Shown piece by piece: positions 25,431 through 35,008 of a stretch of DNA of 37,725 bases; positions within the stretch are counted from its first letter, which is position 1, and every line of letters begins with the position of its first letter. The notes beneath the pieces were generated by a model. The model worked only from the letters and a program-made list of their open reading frames with translations. It had not been told where the DNA came from and ran no database searches. The DNA is from Pedobacter sp. (GTDB taxonomy: Bacteria > Bacteroidota > Bacteroidia > Sphingobacteriales > Sphingobacteriaceae). The stretch lies in the NCBI GenBank assembly GCA_004295885.1, contig SEDG01000017.1, positions 1-37,725 of the forward strand, written 5' to 3'. Both the position numbers and the translations under genes were made by a program.

Positions 25431-28400
25431 TTAGTTTCTAATAATTGTGATGTAACCTTTAAACTGACTAATGCTTGTTCCAAAGTCTAAGATGTAATAA
25501 TAGGTATCTGAAGCTAATGGCGTACCGTTATAAGTCCCATCCCATTCGTTGGCATAACCCTTTTTGGTGTATACAATTCTGCCAGACCTATCAAAAATCT
25601 TTAAGGTATTGTTTGGATAGTAATCGATGTTTTCTATCGTAAACTTATCATTCTTGCCATCACCGTTAGGTGTTAAGATGTTTAATGGTTTAATTTTATA
25701 ATCATCTTCTACAGCTATCGTAACCGATTGACTACTTGTACAACCTGATGCATTTGTAACCGTAACTGTGTAGGTTGTCGTTTGTTTCGGTCTAACAGTT
25801 AAATTAGCAGTTCCTTGGCCTGCAACCGCATCGGTACTTGGCAACCAACTGTAAGTAACACCACCTGTTGCTGAAAGCACTACAGAAGTTCCTTTAGAAA
25901 TAAAAGTAGAAGTACTATTCTTCGTGATACCAATTACCGGTAAAGCATTAATGGTAACTGTAACCGAACCAGTAATCGCTTGATTTGTATTTGCATCGGC
26001 AATATTTACCAAGTTATATACAAAAGTACCAACCACATTTGTAGGGGCAGCTACTGTAACTGCGGTATTAAGCGAGTTTGCCACAATGGTTCTGTTTACA
26101 CCTCCATTAATGTTGTAAGTAAACGTGAATGGTGCGGTACCTACTGTTGCAGTGAAGCTTACATTAGGTGAAGTTGAATTGATACAAACACTTGTAGTTC
26201 CGCTTATGGTACCTGTTGGTTTTGGGATGATTTTGAAAATAGCTGAAGTATAATTAATTTGATAATTAACATTGATGGCTAAAGTACCTTGACCAATTAT
26301 ATAATCTCCAGGCATTTCGCCAGTAGGACGAGTTAAGTTGCCTGTAAATACATCGCTACCTAATAAAGCAGGAGCGAAAGTATAGGTTAAAGCTGGGTCA
26401 GTTGCTCCTTGGATTTTACTTTTTGCTGCGGCAGTAACAGCAATTTGTTTCGGTGCAATAGTTAGAACCTGAGTTTTTGGAGTTGCTGCATTATAAAAAG
26501 CATTCCCAATTTGATTAGCAGTTATGGTAACCGTTCCGGCTTTTAAGATATGGATATCGTTATTGCTGATCGTTGCAATATTGGTATCGCTACTCGTATA
26601 AGTTAAATTAATCTCATTATTATCACTTATTGCTCCTATTGGGAAATCTGGGTCGCCATAAGTAACTGTTTTACTTGGCGCTAAGGTGATAGTCTGATTT
26701 TTCTTTACATAAGCATCATCTCTAGTATACCAAATAGGCGAGGTGATAATTCTACTTCCATCGCTTTCTACAATATCAGCATAATAATAACCAGTTGCTA
26801 AATTGGCAAGACCAGTGTGCGTAAATGTTAAAGTGCCTGTTGTGCTGCTGGTGATCTCAACAGGATTAAGACCGCTTCCTGGTGTTCCGTACATTATTTT
26901 AATGCTGGTAATAGGACTTGTAGTTTTGGAAGTGATAGAGATTTCTGGTCCGGCGGCATTGGTAAATACACTTCCAACGGGTTGTTTATTGATTGTATAT
27001 GTGATTTTAGCTGCCGAATCTTGTGATGCATAAAAACGCATCTTTTTAATCGCATCTAATAAATCATTTTCGGTTAATGCAGGAGCTAAAACCACAAGTC
27101 GAGCTCTGGTGTGCCTACCAAAAGTTAAATTATGATTATCATGATCAATTGATGCCCCAAGGTGATAGCCTTTTGCCAACATTCGGTTGTAATAGCTGAT
27201 GTAGCTCATTGAACTTGCGGGGTCTGAATAAGTAGTGTTTGTAGAAAACGCTGGTCCACTTTCTAAAGCAGTTCCAACAATTGCACTATCCGCACTCAAA
27301 TCGTAAGTTGCTGAGATGTTATTATAGTCTGTAGTATTAGGGTGTGCCAAAGTAGCTACGGCATTTAAACCATGGCGATTGATAATTCTAAATAATCCAG
27401 TTGGACCTGTGTAAACACTTTTAGGAACATAAATTTGATTTTCCCCAGGTTCCCATCCAATTAATGAATCGATACCGTAAACAATTACGTGACCACCACC
27501 GCTGATTACGCCCCATTCCATACCGTGTAAAGCAACGAAATTAGAGGTTGTTGCGTTTTTAGCTGCCGTAATTCCAGGTTGCCAATTAGCTAAAGACATA
27601 CCCGCTTGTGTGTGGTTATGTTCTGATAAACCCAAGAAATCCAAATTCATTGAATTTTTCGCAAAAGCATAATCATCTTCAGGTTTTTTGGTTAGATCAT
27701 CTTTATTTCCGTCAGAATAGCTACTGTGGCTGTGTAGATTTCCAAAATACCAATTAAGGTTATTTACATCTAAAATCCCAGTCTTATGGCTTCCTTTTAA
27801 CGGGTTCGTAGAAAGGTAAAGTGGACCGCCACTACAAGCACTATTTACAGCAAAAATAAAGAAGTTGTAAGTTGTGTTTTGTGATAATCCATTTCTAATG
27901 AATGTATTTCCAACACCTCTTTTAACTACAGTACCACCGCCAATTTGGTCGCCAACATTATAAACAGTTGTGTTTACTGGAGATGCTGTTAGTGAAGTCG
28001 AAGTGCTCATCACCACTAAATATTCATCAGCTGTGCTAGCTGTAAATGTACCTTGAACAAAATTGTAATTTGATGCAGTAACACTAAAGTTGGTCGGCTG
28101 AGCAGTTGGTCCAGCACAAGGCAATAATGTTTTTGTAGTTTGGTTTCCAGTTAAAACATTTGTAGTTAAATATTTTGGTCCACCAGTACAAGAAAGATTA
28201 TTTAAAGGGAAAATGAAATAGTAATACGCCGTAGAACTTACTAAATTGTTATCAGTAAAAGTATTGCTTACAATTTTGTTGTCTACAATGGCACCACCAA
28301 AAGCATCGCCCACTGTATAAGAAACTCCATCAACAGGCGTTGCGGATAAAGTGCTATTTAAACTACGAATGATTAAATATTCATTGGCATCCGTAGATTT

Positions 28401-30410
28401 ATTAAACGTTCCTGTAATACTTCCAGTAGTCACATTGGTAAAAGTTAATGCTGTAGCCGCAACCGTTGGTCCAGCACAAAGAGGAAGGTTTGGAGGGAAG
28501 TGAACACCTAACTGATCTGCGTCATCGCCATCAATTGCATTTTGAACTACGGCCAATGTTACTCTTTGCCAATCATCAACAATAAAGGTAGGACTTGGGT
28601 CGGTTACCGTAATACTTCTCACATAAGAAACGTCTTTGGCATTAACACCTTGACCAAAGGCATCCAATATGTTGCCATTTGCATCTAATATGGCTACACC
28701 GTCATTACCATTAAAATTAATAACTGCATTGCTGTTTTGCACTGCCGTAGTAGAAGTCAGGTAGGGAACTTCATTTCCATTGCCAGAATTGCCAATAATG
28801 ACAGTTCCTCGAGCAGGAATGGTAACAGTTAAGTTAACAGTTTGAGAAGGGTTTCCAGTGATATTGATATTGCCAGCATCTCCAGAAATGTTGTATAAAG
28901 CTAATTTTAAGTTTAGTGCTCCTGTATTAAGAGGTGCGTTGCTTAAATTGGTCAATTCTATCCATTTATTAACTGATGCACCTTCATAATATTGGCTAAT
29001 AATAATTGGTGAAATAACAAGCGGTAAATTTGCTGTTGTAACAGTCAATGTAGTTATTGATGTCTGTAAGTTTGGTACATTATCTTCCGACACTACATAA
29101 ACATTGTAGGAAGTCGCCCCAGCTAAACCCGTAATATTTGCAGTAACATCAGTATTTGCAACATTAGTTAATGAGCCAGATTTAAAAGCAGGGTTTCCGT
29201 TTCCATCTTGTCCAACTTTAACTTGTGCCGACGTTGTTGGTGCCGTTCCTGTTGCAGGAAGAACTACGTAATATGATTTTCCAGCTTCTGTAATGTTGCT
29301 GATTAAATCAAAGGAAGAGATAGTAATATTATTCGTTTTTGGATAAGTTGCTGTGTATAATGGTGGAGTAACATCACCTGCCACCCCTGTTCCAGTTAAA
29401 GCGACATTAACAGCTGTTGTTCCTGTACTAGCATTTAAAATATTCTCGCTTGATGCGCCTGTTGCAGTTGGCGTATAACGAACATAAACAGTAGGCGCTG
29501 CTGCGGCTTCAGTAGTTGTGTAGTTAATGGCGCCGCTAAAAGTTGAATTGTCTTTTGAAACGGTAAAAGGAGCAGGAACAGAAACATTAACGTCTGAAAT
29601 TAAATCTGTACCAGTTAAAGTGTATGTTTTTGATATTGAAGCTACATTAAGTGATTGGTTCCCAAAAGCTAGTGAAGTAGGGTTGGTAACTAAAAGGGGG
29701 TTGTTTACCGCCCCACCTTTGAAAGTAATGCTAAAATTATCTATAGCATAAATTCCGTCACTTCCAGTATCGTCCTTATCAGTCCATCTAATATATATAG
29801 TATTGCCGTTGGCTAAAGAAATAGAGGGAATACTTCCCGATATTGCTGTTTGATTGGCGGCCAGGTTTCCATCTACACCTGCGCTTACGGTAGTTGTGGT
29901 TAATTTTTCCACTAAATCCATTCCTGTCAACGGGAGCCAAGTCGCAGCTGCGTCTCCAATGCCTGTAGCATTTATGCTGTATTCAAAAGGTAAGGTTTCA
30001 ACGACTGTTGCAGTATTACCCGTTCTCCACTGCTCCATTAAGCCGCTTAAGTCTACAGATGTTACAGTAGAGCCAGTATTATTTGTATAAGCAGCTCCAA
30101 ACCTTGGTACCAAAGAGCCAGAAGCTAAACTCCCAATTGCTCTGTCAGTTGCTGACGCAGTACCTGTGTTATAGGCGGCACCTGAATTTGCTGATGTAGT
30201 GTACACAGTTAGTAAAATTGTAGCACCAGTTGTTACACCACTCGAGCCAGAAGCTTTAACAGCAAACCAGCCAGCAACAGGTGCGGTTGCTGTAGGAGTC
30301 ATTCCATCAAAGTTTTCTGTTTTAGCAGTATTTAATGCTGTTATCGAAACCTGCGAAAAGGTTTGAAGCGAAATGGCAAAAAGAAATAAGAAGAGTAGAT
30401 GTTTTTTCAT
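25431..30410 (-). CDS. Giant T9SS cargo protein with lamin-tail, PHP-type metallohydrolase and Ig-like domains
   Basis: About 1659 residues from the ATG at 30410; a TTG two codons upstream is less likely. Order: signal peptide (about 1-20, LQTFS-QV); beta-rich N-terminal region with an Ig-like stretch; lamin-tail-like domain (about 463-620, ISQYYEGASVNKWIELTN); two tandem repeats of about 120 residues beginning CAGPT (about 643-885). A PHP-type metal-dependent hydrolase follows (about 885-1120) with NLHSHSSYSDG, LSEHNHTQAG, LHGMEWG and LAHPN. Then come Ig/BIG2-like and MBG-like modules (about 1240-1400), a PKD-like segment, and a type B gliding-motility C-terminal domain (ILTPNGDGKNDKF, last 85 residues). 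It is likely a surface or secreted phosphoesterase; the substrate is unknown. PorP/SprF is encoded 14 bp downstream. Confidence 0.88.
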   Translation of the reverse strand: MKKHLLFLFLFAISLQTFSQVSITALNTAKTENFDGMTPTATAPVAGWFAVKASGSSGVTTGATILLTVYTTSANSGAAYNTGTASATDRAIGSLASGSLVPRFGAAYTNNTGSTVTSVDLSGLMEQWRTGNTATVVETLPFEYSINATGIGDAAATWLPLTGMDLVEKLTTTTVSAGVDGNLAANQTAISGSIPSISLANGNTIYIRWTDKDDTGSDGIYAIDNFSITFKGGAVNNPLLVTNPTSLAFGNQSLNVASISKTYTLTGTDLISDVNVSVPAPFTVSKDNSTFSGAINYTTTEAAAAPTVYVRYTPTATGASSENILNASTGTTAVNVALTGTGVAGDVTPPLYTATYPKTNNITISSFDLISNITEAGKSYYVVLPATGTAPTTSAQVKVGQDGNGNPAFKSGSLTNVANTDVTANITGLAGATSYNVYVVSEDNVPNLQTSITTLTVTTANLPLVISPIIISQYYEGASVNKWIELTNLSNAPLNTGALNLKLALYNISGDAGNINITGNPSQTVNLTVTIPARGTVIIGNSGNGNEVPYLTSTTAVQNSNAVINFNGNDGVAILDANGNILDAFGQGVNAKDVSYVRSITVTDPSPTFIVDDWQRVTLAVVQNAIDGDDADQLGVHFPPNLPLCAGPTVAATALTFTNVTTGSITGTFNKSTDANEYLIIRSLNSTLSATPVDGVSYTVGDAFGGAIVDNKIVSNTFTDNNLVSSTAYYYFIFPLNNLSCTGGPKYLTTNVLTGNQTTKTLLPCAGPTAQPTNFSVTASNYNFVQGTFTASTADEYLVVMSTSTSLTASPVNTTVYNVGDQIGGGTVVKRGVGNTFIRNGLSQNTTYNFFIFAVNSACSGGPLYLSTNPLKGSHKTGILDVNNLNWYFGNLHSHSSYSDGNKDDLTKKPEDDYAFAKNSMNLDFLGLSEHNHTQAGMSLANWQPGITAAKNATTSNFVALHGMEWGVISGGGHVIVYGIDSLIGWEPGENQIYVPKSVYTGPTGLFRIINRHGLNAVATLAHPNTTDYNNISATYDLSADSAIVGTALESGPAFSTNTTYSDPASSMSYISYYNRMLAKGYHLGASIDHDNHNLTFGRHTRARLVVLAPALTENDLLDAIKKMRFYASQDSAAKITYTINKQPVGSVFTNAAGPEISITSKTTSPITSIKIMYGTPGSGLNPVEITSSTTGTLTFTHTGLANLATGYYYADIVESDGSRIITSPIWYTRDDAYVKKNQTITLAPSKTVTYGDPDFPIGAISDNNEINLTYTSSDTNIATISNNDIHILKAGTVTITANQIGNAFYNAATPKTQVLTIAPKQIAVTAAAKSKIQGATDPALTYTFAPALLGSDVFTGNLTRPTGEMPGDYIIGQGTLAINVNYQINYTSAIFKIIPKPTGTISGTTSVCINSTSPNVSFTATVGTAPFTFTYNINGGVNRTIVANSLNTAVTVAAPTNVVGTFVYNLVNIADANTNQAITGSVTVTINALPVIGITKNSTSTFISKGTSVVLSATGGVTYSWLPSTDAVAGQGTANLTVRPKQTTTYTVTVTNASGCTSSQSVTIAVEDDYKIKPLNILTPNGDGKNDKFTIENIDYYPNNTLKIFDRSGRIVYTKKGYANEWDGTYNGTPLASDTYYYILDFGTSISQFKGYITIIRN

Positions 30411-30430
30411 ATACAATTTGTTTGTTCAAA

Positions 30431-30438
30431 CAAATGTA
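30431..30438 (-). promoter_or_regulatory. TAnnTTTG -7 element of the T9SS cargo operon
   Basis: The minus strand reads TACATTTG, 20 nt before the ATG at 30410. The leader contains an inverted repeat, TTTGTT-AACAAA, next to the element. No -33 TTG is evident. Confidence 0.5.
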
Positions 30439-30590
30439 TACCTAAAAGAGAACTCTGATGTTAATTTGTGGTTAAATATTTTCCTTTGTGGAAAAATAAT
30501 TTAACAATTATTTCGTTATATGATGTTTTACTTGCTAAACTGTTAAGTTTTATTGGTTTTTTTAGAATTAAGTAAGGATGGTAAATTTCG

Positions 30591-31211
30591 TTAAAGGAAA
30601 TCTTCAATGTTGCCTTTGCCCTCACGAATGACTTCAAAATCTCCTGAAGTACAATCAACAACTGTTGAGGGTTCGTTGTCTCCATAACCTCCATCAATAA
30701 CTAGATCAACCAGTTCTTGATATTTCTCCTCAATTAATTCTGGGTCTGTAGAATATTCGATCAATTCATCATCATCTTTAATAGAAGTAGATAAAATAGG
30801 ATTGCCTAGAGCCTCAACTATTGCCCTGGCAATGTCATTATCAGGTACACGAATACCAACCGTTTTTTTGTTAGAACTTAATAATTTAGGCACGTTATTA
30901 TTTGCGTTAAAAATAAAGGTAAATGGTCCTGGTAACGCTTTTTTTAATACCCGAAAAACGGTGGTGTCGATGGGTTTAATGAAATCTGAAATATGCCTCA
31001 AATCTGAGCAGATGAACGAAAAATTTGCTTTTTCTGGTTTTATGCCGCGAATGCGACAGATTTTTTCAATTGCTTTCTGATTGGTGATATCACAGCCCAA
31101 GCCATAAACTGTATCTGTTGGATAAATAATTAAGCCTCCTTTTTTTAAGACTTCAACTACTTGCTCAATAGCTCTTTCATTCGGATTTTCTGGATAAATC
31201 TTAATTAGCAT
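30591..31211 (-). CDS. L-threonylcarbamoyladenylate synthase (Sua5/YrdC/YciO family)
   Basis: A 206-residue protein from ATG 31211. [19 protein letters not shown] and the [18 protein letters not shown] segment are the conserved nucleotide- and threonine-binding parts of the YrdC fold, with VGIRVPDND and PILSTSIK following. The family makes threonylcarbamoyl-AMP for the t6A37 modification of tRNAs that read ANN codons. It lacks a C-terminal Sua5 domain, so it is the short YrdC/YciO form; a YciO-like role cannot be excluded. The TTG at 31226 falls upstream of the -7 element (31222-31215), which rules it out as a start. Confidence 0.9.
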   Translation of the reverse strand: MLIKIYPENPNERAIEQVVEVLKKGGLIIYPTDTVYGLGCDITNQKAIEKICRIRGIKPEKANFSFICSDLRHISDFIKPIDTTVFRVLKKALPGPFTFIFNANNNVPKLLSSNKKTVGIRVPDNDIARAIVEALGNPILSTSIKDDDELIEYSTDPELIEEKYQELVDLVIDGGYGDNEPSTVVDCTSGDFEVIREGKGNIEDFL

Positions 31212-31214
31212 ACC

Positions 31215-31222
31215 CAAAAATA
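31215..31222 (-). promoter_or_regulatory. TAnnTTTG -7 element directly before the Sua5/YrdC gene
   Basis: TATTTTTG on the minus strand lies only 3 nt before ATG 31211. This decides the start codon and implies a leaderless or near-leaderless mRNA. Confidence 0.55.
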
Positions 31223-31320
31223 ACAATATTAAATTGCCTTTGTTTAATATGATTAGATAATTACATTTAACAAGATTAGAAAATCGTAAATAGAGAAGTG
31301 TTTTCTTATTTTTGATAAAG

Positions 31321-31351
31321 TTGTCTGCTAAATCTTCTGAAGCTAATTTTG
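31321..31351 (+). promoter_or_regulatory. Complete Bacteroidota-type promoter of the glutamate synthase-like gene
   Basis: TTG (31321-31323), a 20-nt spacer and TAATTTTG (31344-31351) match TTG-N17-23-TAnnTTTG. The ATG follows 4 nt after the element. Confidence 0.7.
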
Positions 31352-31355
31352 AGAT

Positions 31356-32993
31356 ATGAGAAAAGCATTTGTTGCCATTGCCGCATTTTTAGTTGCCCTA
31401 ACAATTATGTTGGGTTTGTATCATCCATTTTTGTGGTGGTCGTTTATTTTCACTGGCCCATTTGTTTTACTTGGCTTGTATGATTTATATCAGCCTAAAC
31501 ATAGCATAGTAAGAAACTACCCTGTTTTTGGTCGACTTCGTTATTTTATGGAGGAATTGAGGCCAAAAGTTTATCAGTATTTTGTAGAAAGCGATACCAA
31601 CGGGAAACCGTTTAGTAGATTAAATAGGTCGTTAATATATCAGCGTGCTAAAAAAGATAACGATACCATTCCCTTTGGTACACAGCTAGATGTGTATGAA
31701 AATGGTTACGAGTGGCTAAGCCATAGTATTGCGGCAATTAGTCACCACGAGCTAGATGTAAACCCGAGAGTGATGGTTGGCGGTCCAGATTGCAAACAAC
31801 CTTATTCTGCCAGTATTTATAACATTTCGGCAATGAGTTTTGGTTCACTGAGCAAGAATGCTATCCTGGCCTTGAATGGTGGAGCAAAAATGGGCGGTTT
31901 TGCTCATAATACTGGCGAAGGTGGTATCAGTGATTATCACGCTGGTCCGGGTGGCGATTTAATTTGGCAAATCGGGACTGGTTACTTTGGCTGTAGAAAT
32001 CAGGATGGAACGTTTAATCCCGATGCTTTTGCCGAAAGGTCGAAGGCAGAAAACGTGAGAATGATTGAGATTAAATTATCTCAAGGAGCAAAGCCTGGTC
32101 ACGGAGGTATGTTGCCAGCTAAAAAAGTAACACCAGAAGTTGCTAGGATCCGTTTGGTAAAAGAAGGTTTCGATGTAAATTCACCTCCAGCACATTCAGC
32201 TTTTTCTACGCCATTAGAAATGATGGACTTCGTAAAACAACTTAGAGAACTGTCTGGTGGTAAACCAGTAGGATTTAAACTTTGTATTGGTAGGCGTACA
32301 GAGTTTTTTGCCATTTGCAAAGCAATGGTAGAAACAGGAATTTATGTAGATTTTATAACCGTGGATGGGGGTGAAGGCGGAACAGGTGCAGCGCCGCAAG
32401 AATTCTCAAATGCCGTTGGTATGCCTTTAAGAGAAGGTGTGGCTTTTGTTTATGATGTGTTGAGTGGTTTCGACTTGAAAAAACATATCAAAATTATTGC
32501 ATCGGGTAAAATTTCTTCGGGGTTTGATCTGGTTAAGAACATTGCTCTGGGTGCAGATTTATGTAACTCTGCCCGCGGAATGATGTTTGCGCTTGGTTGC
32601 ATCCAAGCTTTAGAGTGTAATAGTAATACTTGTCCAACGGGAGTGGCAACACAAGACGAAAGTTTGATGAAAGGCTTAGTAGTGGAAGATAAAACGGTTC
32701 GTGTATTTAATTTTCATCGATTAACTGTACAAAGTGCAGTAGAATTGTTGGGAGCTGCCGGTTTGCGCCATCCTTATCAACTAACTAGGGCTTATATTAA
32801 TCGCAGAATCGGTCAAAATGTAATGCAATCTTATATGGAAACTTTCCCATACATCCCTGAGGGAAGTTTGGTTCAGACGCCTTACCCTTCCCAGCACGAA
32901 TTGGGGATGGCATTAAGTACTTCGGCTAGTTTTGCCCCGACGGACTATAAAGTTTCGGCAGTGGATTATCAAACCGCAAGTTCTAATAATTAA
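31356..32993 (+). CDS. FMN-binding glutamate synthase-like protein with N-terminal membrane helices
   Basis: A 545-residue protein. Two membrane segments lie at about 4-22 and 26-45. The rest is the FMN-binding TIM barrel of glutamate synthase large subunits: [52 protein letters not shown] and [13 protein letters not shown]415-x5-C421-x4-C426 ([15 protein letters not shown]) matches the [3Fe-4S] ligand pattern. It lacks the N-terminal amidotransferase domain, and no small-subunit gene is adjacent, so it is a stand-alone member. Whether it makes glutamate or acts on another substrate at the membrane is unknown. Confidence 0.88.
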   Translation: MRKAFVAIAAFLVALTIMLGLYHPFLWWSFIFTGPFVLLGLYDLYQPKHSIVRNYPVFGRLRYFMEELRPKVYQYFVESDTNGKPFSRLNRSLIYQRAKKDNDTIPFGTQLDVYENGYEWLSHSIAAISHHELDVNPRVMVGGPDCKQPYSASIYNISAMSFGSLSKNAILALNGGAKMGGFAHNTGEGGISDYHAGPGGDLIWQIGTGYFGCRNQDGTFNPDAFAERSKAENVRMIEIKLSQGAKPGHGGMLPAKKVTPEVARIRLVKEGFDVNSPPAHSAFSTPLEMMDFVKQLRELSGGKPVGFKLCIGRRTEFFAICKAMVETGIYVDFITVDGGEGGTGAAPQEFSNAVGMPLREGVAFVYDVLSGFDLKKHIKIIASGKISSGFDLVKNIALGADLCNSARGMMFALGCIQALECNSNTCPTGVATQDESLMKGLVVEDKTVRVFNFHRLTVQSAVELLGAAGLRHPYQLTRAYINRRIGQNVMQSYMETFPYIPEGSLVQTPYPSQHELGMALSTSASFAPTDYKVSAVDYQTASSNN

Positions 32994-33428
32994 GTTTTAG
33001 CTGGTGTGTCATTCTGAGCGTATGATAAGACTTTTTTGAAAAGCCAACAACTTCAACTATCAAAGTTAGTCCGGCTATTCGTTCCAATTTCCGATGAAGA
33101 ATCGGGATGTTTACACTGCTATTGGGTTTAAAATGCAAGGATTGTACAGTTATTTAGGTTTGCGCCTAGCACCTGCCAAGAACCCCTATTTTTGTTAATT
33201 AAACCTGATTGAAGTGGAAAATTTTGTCATCCTGAGCCTGTCGAAGGACAAAATTTGAAATGAAAAGCAGGGCTGCATTTGCGATAGCGTACTACCTTTC
33301 ATTTTCAAAGCCTTAATAAAAACTAATTTGGTTGCATCAGCTATAAATTAGGGCAATAAAAAAAGTCGCTTAACATTTCTGCTAAACGACTATATCTTTA
33401 TTCTTTGCTTTTTTATCCTTATTCTCCC
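32994..33428. repeat. 435-bp gap of interspersed repeats and the asnS terminator
   Basis: No gene is seen. GTGTCATTCTGAGCG at 33005 and TTGTCATCCTGAGCCTGTCG at 33224 belong to the GTCATnCTGAGC family. The second sits in a perfect 10-bp inverted repeat, AAATTTTGTC (33219-33228) / GACAAAATTT (33247-33256). AAATGAAA (33257-33264) and its complement near 33296 form another hairpin. The middle (33060-33185) looks like a degenerate repeat with GTTCCAATTTCCGATGAAGA. Confidence 0.6.
33358..33391 (-). terminator. Rho-independent terminator of asnS
   Basis: On the minus strand AGTCGTTTA and TAAGCGACT pair over 9 bp with one U-G wobble around a 10-nt loop, followed by seven T. It lies 38 bp beyond the asnS stop. 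Confidence 0.85.
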
Positions 33429-34865
33429 TTAAAACTCAGCGCTTTTTGGAAATCTTGGGAAAGCAATTACGTCTCTAATGTTTGTCATTCCGGTTACGAA
33501 AAGAACCAAACGCTCAAAGCCTAAGCCAAAACCAGCGTGAGGAGCAGAACCAAACCTGCGAGTATCTAAATACCACCAAAGCTCTTCTTGCGGAATGTGC
33601 ATTTCTTCCATACGTTTAGTCAACATGTCCATGCGTTCTTCACGTTGCGAACCGCCAATCATCTCACCAATACCTGGAAATAAAATATCCATGGCGGCAA
33701 CCGTTTTTCCATCATCATTCATTCTCATGTAAAACGATTTGATGTCTTTAGGGTAGTCAGTTAAAATAACTGGTTTTTTGAAGTGTTTTTCTACCAAATA
33801 ACGTTCGTGTTCAGATTGTAGATCAGCTCCCCACTCATCAATTAAGTATTTAAACTGCTTTTTCTGATTAGGTTTAGAATGTTTTAAAATCTGTATGGCT
33901 TCCGTATAGGTTAAACGTTCAAACTCGTTGGCTAAGCAAAAATCAAGTTTTTCAACCAATGATAATTCACTTCTTTCTTGCTGAGGTTTTGTTTTTTCTT
34001 CTTCTAGTAAACGTTCATTTAAAAATGTAATTTCGTCTTTGCAGTTTTCTAATGCATAACCGACTACATATTTCATCATATCCTCGGCTAATTGCATATT
34101 GTTCTCTAAATCTGCAAATGCAACTTCAGGTTCAATCATCCAAAATTCTGCCAAGTGGCGTGTTGTGTTTGAATTTTCGGCCCTAAAAGTTGGTCCGAAA
34201 GTATAAATCTGGCCAAAAGCCATTGCCGCTAATTCACCTTCCAACTGACCAGAAACAGTTAGGTTAGTTGCCTTTCCAAAGAAATCTTCTGAAAAATCTA
34301 CTTTTCCATCATCAGTACGGGGAGTTTTGTCGAAATCTAAGGTGGTAACCTTAAACATTTCTCCAGCGCCTTCTGCATCACTAGCCGTAATTACAGGTGT
34401 ATGCATATAAACAAAACCACGTTCGTTGTAAAACTGGTGTATTGCAAATGCTAAAGCATGACGAACCTTAAACACAGCATTAAAAGTGTTAGTACGGAAA
34501 CGCAAATGCGCTTTTTCCCTCAAAAATTCTAGGCTATGCTTTTTGGGCTGTAATGGATATTCGTCAGCGTTGCTGTCTCCAAGAATTTCGATACTTTTTG
34601 CTTTAACATCAACTTTCTGACCTTTACCCAAAGATTCAACTAAAGTTCCTTCAACAGAAATGGCAGCACCAGTTGTAATTCTTTTCAGTAATTCTTCAGG
34701 TGTATTGGTAAAATCAACAACTATTTGAATATTACCCATGCATGAACCATCATTCAATGCTATAAATTGATTATTACGGAAGGTTCTAACCCAACCCATT
34801 ACTTTAACTTCTGTATCAAATGCTGTAGAATTCAGCAGGTCTTTAATTTTTTCTCTCTTTATCAT
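33429..34865 (-). CDS. asnS: Asparaginyl-tRNA synthetase
   Basis: A 478-residue class IIb aminoacyl-tRNA synthetase of normal length. The N-terminal OB-fold anticodon-binding domain ([21 protein letters not shown], about 20-40) is followed by the catalytic core. Motif 2 is around [21 protein letters not shown] and motif 3 is [13 protein letters not shown] near the C terminus, with [12 protein letters not shown] typical of the Asn branch. It charges tRNA-Asn with asparagine in the cytoplasm. A TAnnTTTG element (TATTTTTG, minus strand 34896-34889) lies 23 nt before the ATG, and a strong terminator follows. Confidence 0.97.
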   Translation of the reverse strand: MIKREKIKDLLNSTAFDTEVKVMGWVRTFRNNQFIALNDGSCMGNIQIVVDFTNTPEELLKRITTGAAISVEGTLVESLGKGQKVDVKAKSIEILGDSNADEYPLQPKKHSLEFLREKAHLRFRTNTFNAVFKVRHALAFAIHQFYNERGFVYMHTPVITASDAEGAGEMFKVTTLDFDKTPRTDDGKVDFSEDFFGKATNLTVSGQLEGELAAMAFGQIYTFGPTFRAENSNTTRHLAEFWMIEPEVAFADLENNMQLAEDMMKYVVGYALENCKDEITFLNERLLEEEKTKPQQERSELSLVEKLDFCLANEFERLTYTEAIQILKHSKPNQKKQFKYLIDEWGADLQSEHERYLVEKHFKKPVILTDYPKDIKSFYMRMNDDGKTVAAMDILFPGIGEMIGGSQREERMDMLTKRMEEMHIPQEELWWYLDTRRFGSAPHAGFGLGFERLVLFVTGMTNIRDVIAFPRFPKSAEF

Positions 34866-34888
34866 TACGCTATGCTCTATAAGGGCGT

Positions 34889-34896
34889 CAAAAATA
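34889..34896 (-). promoter_or_regulatory. TAnnTTTG -7 element of asnS
   Basis: TATTTTTG on the minus strand, 23 nt before the ATG at 34865. Confidence 0.5.
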
Positions 34897-34974
34897 AGGA
34901 TTTAAACCTAAAATTCCTTATTTGTTTAAGCTAACTTTTCTAAAATTGCTATTTTCTTTATAGTTTAATATCGT

Positions 34975-34982
34975 TAAGTTTG
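34975..34982 (+). promoter_or_regulatory. TAnnTTTG -7 element of the membrane histidine kinase gene
   Basis: TAAGTTTG lies 26 nt before the GTG start at 35009. A TTG occurs 26 nt upstream, slightly beyond the usual spacer range. Confidence 0.45.
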
Positions 34983-35008
34983 TTTATCCCAAATCCCTAG
35001 TTTTAATC

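Noticed and set aside
29527-30090. Plus-strand open frames inside the giant cargo gene
   Set aside because: They are shadows of a well-supported, domain-rich gene on the minus strand with strong composition bias.
30461-30697. Open frame of 78 codons on the minus strand
   Set aside because: It overlaps the 3' end of the Sua5/YrdC gene in another frame, has no family-like features, and its end lies in A/T-rich non-coding sequence.
32994-33428. A tRNA or small RNA gene before asnS
   Set aside because: No cloverleaf arms or T-loop consensus could be found; the foldable parts are explained by repeats and the asnS terminator.
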